Positions 63,934 through 64,000 of a stretch of DNA of 64,000 bases are shown here, piece after piece. The first letter of the stretch is position 1; each line of letters begins with the position of its first letter. The translations under genes were made by a program, and so were the position numbers. The stretch spans positions 39,148-103,147 of the forward strand of contig JAJFFQ010000051.1 in NCBI GenBank assembly GCA_021776565.1, in the 5' to 3' direction. The notes beneath the pieces were generated by a model. The model worked only from the letters and a program-made list of their open reading frames with translations. It was not told the origin of the DNA and ran no database searches. The DNA comes from Robiginitomaculum sp. (GTDB lineage: Bacteria; Pseudomonadota; Alphaproteobacteria; Caulobacterales; Maricaulaceae).

Positions 63934-64000
63934 ATGAAGAAGTCACGATATTCGGACAGCCAGATCATCGGCATTTTGAGGCAAGCAGAGGCGGGCACGC
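63934..64000 (+). CDS. IS3 family transposase OrfA (start only)
   Basis: ATG 63934 opens MKKSRYSDSQIIGILRQAEAGT, the typical N-terminus of IS3-family OrfA (IS407-like group) with its HTH. The reading frame runs off the window. GGAG precedes the ATG. The left inverted repeat of the element, somewhere in 63885-63930, cannot be fixed without the right end. Confidence 0.85.
   Translation, partial: MKKSRYSDSQIIGILRQAEAGT

Overview
The window is chromosomal DNA of a Gram-negative alphaproteobacterium, probably of the Caulobacterales/Maricaulales/Hyphomonadales group. The evidence is the tsaE-amgK-murU-addB-addA and trpF-trpB-trpA-accD-folC gene orders, an AccD whose zinc ribbon is mostly lost in the way I recall for Caulobacter relatives, a DUF1674/SDHAF4 protein, a TIGR02300 protein and AddAB in place of RecBCD. 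Genes are tightly packed and many neighbours overlap by 4 nt (ATGA).

Layout. 1-10.2 kb: end of a gene, a secreted small protein, an M13 lipoprotein peptidase, a TolC/HlyD/RND efflux operon, and a divergent HxlR regulator/VOC protein pair. 10.2-12.4 kb: a gene-poor stretch full of inverted repeats, then an unrecognised cysteine-rich exported protein. 12.5-30.4 kb: housekeeping and envelope genes (DUF938, heparinase-like, glycine-zipper lipoprotein, RsmB, DUF1674, GST, QueG, TPR, hydrolase, glycosyltransferases GT4 and GT9, infC, acyltransferase, LOG, M6 protease), broken by a TA-flanked palindromic element and a transferred-looking Fic gene. 30.5-32.9 kb: a complete transposon with an IS1-type transposase and a three-gene passenger operon centred on a ClpP-fold (SDH family) serine protease. 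32.9-40.7 kb: PhoD-like phosphatase, RluD-like synthase, a GldA/GldF-GldG type ABC system, a hypothetical, a 263-bp TA-flanked MITE sitting exactly at the junction of two convergent genes, a TonB-C lipoprotein and a ferredoxin. 40.8-60.4 kb: three core operons: peptidoglycan recycling plus tRNA t6A plus recombination repair; trp/fatty acid/folate; and aroA-cmk-rpsA-ihfB-mscL.

At 60.5 kb a tRNA-Ala(GGC) is the left boundary of an integrative element that runs off the right edge. It carries a tyrosine integrase, an HTH protein overlapping the integrase by 169 nt, a coiled-coil protein, a membrane-anchored J-domain protein and a P-loop protein that appears cut short by an IS3-family insertion. 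Its left end is the likeliest place for an undescribed system; the protease transposon is the second.

Sequence details worth attention: infC starts with ATA, a start codon that IF3 itself discriminates against. tsaE has a four-codon minicistron whose stop overlaps its start. Short repeats related to the MITE ends occur elsewhere in the window. All functions were read from motifs and remembered families; no database search was run.
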